From NCBI GenBank assembly GCA_025458735.1, contig JALORV010000085.1, positions 1 through 7,529 on the forward strand: 7,529 nt of DNA, written 5' to 3'. Under the pieces are notes generated by a model, which made no database searches, had not been told where the DNA came from, and saw nothing but the letters and a program-made list of their open reading frames with translations. This document shows, in pieces, positions 5,210 through 7,529 of this stretch. The translations under genes and the position numbers were made by a program. Every line of letters starts with the position of its first letter. The first letter of the stretch is position 1. This stretch comes from Burkholderiaceae bacterium. Lineage in GTDB: Bacteria; Pseudomonadota; Gammaproteobacteria; Burkholderiales; Burkholderiaceae.

Positions 5210-7405
5210 TCAACGCCCGGACGGTGCTGACCGGAACTGAAGCGGCGGCGTGGTGGCCGGCACGACATGGCCGCTGCCCGCCGCGTTTGCCAGACGCTCG
5301 AAGGCGTAGGCGTATCCGACCAGTTTCGCGTCGTCCCAAGCACGGCCAAACAGCTGGATGGCTACCGGGTTGCCACGGGAGTCCAACCCGGCGGGCACGA
5401 TGATGGTGGGAACTCCATTTGCACCACCCGGCGTATCGCGCCGTCCGAACGCGGCGCGCGGACCGCCGCCGTCGTTGAGGCTGATATCGCTCAACAGACC
5501 AGGGTAGACGATGGCGTCGACGCCGGCAGCGTCCATCCAGGCCTTGGTGGACTGCTGGCGCAACACCCTCTGCGCTCGCTTGGCGTCGATCTGGGCCTGC
5601 GTCATACGCGGCGCCGGGGTTGCGCTGCAGGCGCTGGGGGCGGCGCGCACATAAGGAACCTTCTTCTGCGAGCAGTCCACGTCGACGAAGCTGAAGATGC
5701 GGAACCCCTGGTCGATCAACTCGGGGTGGCTGTCGATGTACTGCATCCAGCCCTCCTGCGTCAGATTGCCGGTGGTGTTGTCCGGCGGCACTGGCGGTGT
5801 GTTGGTACCACCGACGGTGGCGCCCATCTCGACGATGGTCGCCCCGGCCTCTTCGAGAAAGCGCAGCGCGGCGATCATCGCGTCGGTCGTGTTGGTGGTA
5901 CCGAAGGGATCGACCCAGACCGCCGGAATGAAGCCGATGCGTGCGCCCCTCAGCGCGTCGGGGTCGAGCATCGAGCGCCAGTCCGCCGGGATCTTCGAGT
6001 CCGCAAGCGCCGTCGAGGGATCCTCGGGATCCGTCCCAGCGATCACGTTGAGCATGTCCGCGAGGTCCGAGACGGATCGGGTCATCGCACCGCCGAAGTC
6101 GGTCAGCCAGACGAGCGGCATGATGCCGGTGCCGCTCTGCAAACCGTCAGTTCCGCGCAGGGTCACCAGGCTGGCTGCACTTGCTGGCGCGTAGAGCGAA
6201 TCGCCGGTCTGGGACCCGAGCGCGGCGGCCGCCATGCTCGCCGCGACGGCGCTGGCAGACCCACCGCTGGAGGCCAACGGCGAGCGCGACGGACTGAAGA
6301 CGTTCCACACCTGGCCGTAGGCGTCATTCGAGTAGTGACCGCTGGTCGCATACTCTTCAAGCGCGGACTTTCCGATGATCACCGCGCCCGCTTCTCGAAG
6401 CCGGGCGACCTGGAACGCATCGCGTCGCGGAACAAATCCGTCGAAGGTCAGGCTCCCGTTGTTCGTCGCCATGTCCTTGGTGTCGAAGTTGTTCTTCACG
6501 ACGACAGGAATGCCAAGCACCGGACTCGAGCGACCGGCGCGGCGCGCGGCGTCCGCAGCCTTGGCCTGCTCGATCGCGTCGGCGGCCACGATCTGGAAGC
6601 TGTTGAAGCCGAACTGCCCTCGGTCGTAGAACGAAACACGGTCGAGGTAGGCGCGGGTAATCTCCTCCGAGGTCGTGATGCCGGCCTCCATGTCGGCGCG
6701 CAGTTGACCGATCGACTTGCCGACCACGTCATAGCGCACGCTCGTGACGGGATCCCTGGGAGCCGGCGCCGGCGGTTGTGGGACCTTCGCCAGCGTACGG
6801 TCTGCGCAGGTCCGCTGAGCGAAGCCAGCGGCCGAGAGTGAAGAGGGATCGAAATTGACGATCGAGCAGATCTGGGCCGGTGTCAGACCGGCCAGGTCAG
6901 GTGTGGCCGATAGACGAGCCGCGGTCGTTTCGACGGCGGCGCGCGTAGCGCCAGAGCTCGCGCTGTTCACGCGTGGGCCGAGCACCACGAAGTGCATCAG
7001 CGAGCAGCTGCGCCCGGGAACCAGAGTCAACCTGTGCACGTAGGCCTGGAAGTTGCCTTCGTGGCCGCTGTAGACGATGGGGTTGTCGAAGCTCTCGTGC
7101 AGCCAGCTGCCGACGAAGCGAAGCGAGCGCCCCACGCCGTCCGGGCTGCCCAGCACGGTGACCTGCGGGCCGCCGACAAGGGTCGAACCCGAAAGCGGTG
7201 TCGCGACCGCAACCCAGGTGTCGCTGAGGTCGATGGTGGAGTCGCCGCTGGACGTGGTGTAGATCGCGCTCGAGTTGTTCCCCGAGGGACCAATGCCGGA
7301 CTGGCCGCCGAACGCGATCTCGATGGTGATCGGCAGCGACGTGGTGTTCGTGAAAGTATCGACCCAGCGTCCGTAGCCGCCCGGGCGGTCGATACGGACG
7401 CCCAA
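5210..7405 (-). CDS. amidase-signature family hydrolase with long N-terminal domain
   Basis: The amidase-signature core spans about residues 225-725 of the 731-codon open frame counted from TTG 7405. The catalytic triad is present: Lys304 (VVVKNNF), cis-Ser379 (SSGGS) and nucleophile Ser403 (QTGDS). The spacings of 75 and 24 residues match GatA-type enzymes. The family hydrolyses carbon-nitrogen amide bonds; the substrate is unknown here. The usual DTGGS around the nucleophile is QTGDS, so Asp402 replaces Gly. The C-terminal hallmark GVPTIIVPAGL..GNPVAIQLFGR is intact. Residues 1-220 form a Ser/Thr/Gly-rich, probably beta-sheet domain with several Cys residues, which together with a Pro-rich linker (PPAPAPRDP) suggests an exported enzyme. 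TTG 7405 is probably not the real start, because the protein continues upstream in another frame (see 7406-7529). Nothing in the window suggests it belongs with the mobile genes. Confidence 0.88.
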   Translation of the reverse strand: MGVRIDRPGGYGRWVDTFTNTTSLPITIEIAFGGQSGIGPSGNNSSAIYTTSSGDSTIDLSDTWVAVATPLSGSTLVGGPQVTVLGSPDGVGRSLRFVGSWLHESFDNPIVYSGHEGNFQAYVHRLTLVPGRSCSLMHFVVLGPRVNSASSGATRAAVETTAARLSATPDLAGLTPAQICSIVNFDPSSLSAAGFAQRTCADRTLAKVPQPPAPAPRDPVTSVRYDVVGKSIGQLRADMEAGITTSEEITRAYLDRVSFYDRGQFGFNSFQIVAADAIEQAKAADAARRAGRSSPVLGIPVVVKNNFDTKDMATNNGSLTFDGFVPRRDAFQVARLREAGAVIIGKSALEEYATSGHYSNDAYGQVWNVFSPSRSPLASSGGSASAVAASMAAAALGSQTGDSLYAPASAASLVTLRGTDGLQSGTGIMPLVWLTDFGGAMTRSVSDLADMLNVIAGTDPEDPSTALADSKIPADWRSMLDPDALRGARIGFIPAVWVDPFGTTNTTDAMIAALRFLEEAGATIVEMGATVGGTNTPPVPPDNTTGNLTQEGWMQYIDSHPELIDQGFRIFSFVDVDCSQKKVPYVRAAPSACSATPAPRMTQAQIDAKRAQRVLRQQSTKAWMDAAGVDAIVYPGLLSDISLNDGGGPRAAFGRRDTPGGANGVPTIIVPAGLDSRGNPVAIQLFGRAWDDAKLVGYAYAFERLANAAGSGHVVPATTPPLQFRSAPSGR

Positions 7406-7529
7406 AGCCTCGCATCAGCTCGCCGTTGAGTCGCGAGACCGGCTGTTCCAGGCCACCGCGTGCCGGCGACTGCTGCAGAACCTTGACCTTGATGCCACCG
7501 AATCCGTTGATCGTTGTGCTGAGCGCTTG
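7406..7529 (-). CDS. 5' portion of the amidase gene, out of frame and cut by the window edge
   Basis: On the - strand the sequence from 7529 reads without stops as ALSTTINGFGGIKVKV, then ARGGLEQPVSRLNGELMRGFG. It joins naturally to GVRIDRPGGYGRWVDTF of the amidase frame if one base is removed from the GGG run (CCC on + at 7401-7403). In the amidase frame itself a TGA lies a few codons upstream of TTG 7405. The gene is therefore longer than the open frame suggests, carries a one-base indel or sequence error here, and begins beyond the window, so any signal peptide is out of view. No ribosome binding site precedes 7405. Confidence 0.6.

Noticed and set aside
5206..5225. ACCGTC/GACGGT hairpin as the amidase terminator
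   Set aside because: It overlaps the stop codon, has an 8-base loop and no T-run on the - strand.
1..7529. CRISPR array, rRNA or complete tRNA
   Set aside because: No regularly spaced repeats and no rRNA or full tRNA signature was found on either strand by reading.

Overview
The window looks like accessory DNA from a GC-rich proteobacterium. Xanthomonadales (Xanthomonas, Stenotrophomonas, Lysobacter and relatives) or a beta-proteobacterium fits best, but this rests only on GC-rich codon use and the style of the integrase, ParM-like and toxin-antitoxin genes; no phylogenetic marker is present.

Positions 1-2489 carry the working end of an integrative or plasmid-derived element. It holds an actin-like ParM/StbA-family ATPase (39-1046), a possible small coupled ORF (about 992-1216), an excisionase-like helix-turn-helix protein (1213-1572) and a complete tyrosine recombinase (1449-2489). 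All are on the + strand and tightly packed or overlapping, as in an element maintenance and excision/integration module. Every catalytic residue expected of the integrase is present.

Positions 2490-3435 are a graveyard. A decayed fragment of a second excisionase-like HTH gene (about 2537-2694) is followed by a relic of a type III restriction enzyme Res subunit (about 2728-3434). The relic covers helicase motifs V-VI and the following linker. It is broken by an in-frame TAA and a frameshift and lacks the nuclease domain.

Positions 3512-4202 are a toxin-antitoxin operon: a good sigma70-like promoter, a 17-bp inverted repeat over its -10 box, an intact ribbon-helix-helix antitoxin, and an overlapping PIN-domain toxin interrupted by one TAG codon at position 50. 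The rest of the toxin frame, including its downstream catalytic aspartates, is preserved.

Positions 4203-5209 hold no gene I can support. Inverted repeats, a short protein-like open frame ending at 5170 and a pair of GGTCA repeats are noted there.

Positions 5210-7529, on the - strand, carry a large amidase-signature hydrolase with an intact Lys-Ser-Ser triad and a long N-terminal domain. The gene runs off the right edge. Its frame is broken by an apparent one-base indel at 7401-7403, so the TTG at 7405 is probably not the true start.

No clearly new system is present. The most distinctive points are the nearly intact toxin with one nonsense codon behind a well-preserved promoter/operator, the ParM-like ATPase with an altered phosphate-2 motif, and the mosaic of decayed defence and recombination genes next to an intact integrase.
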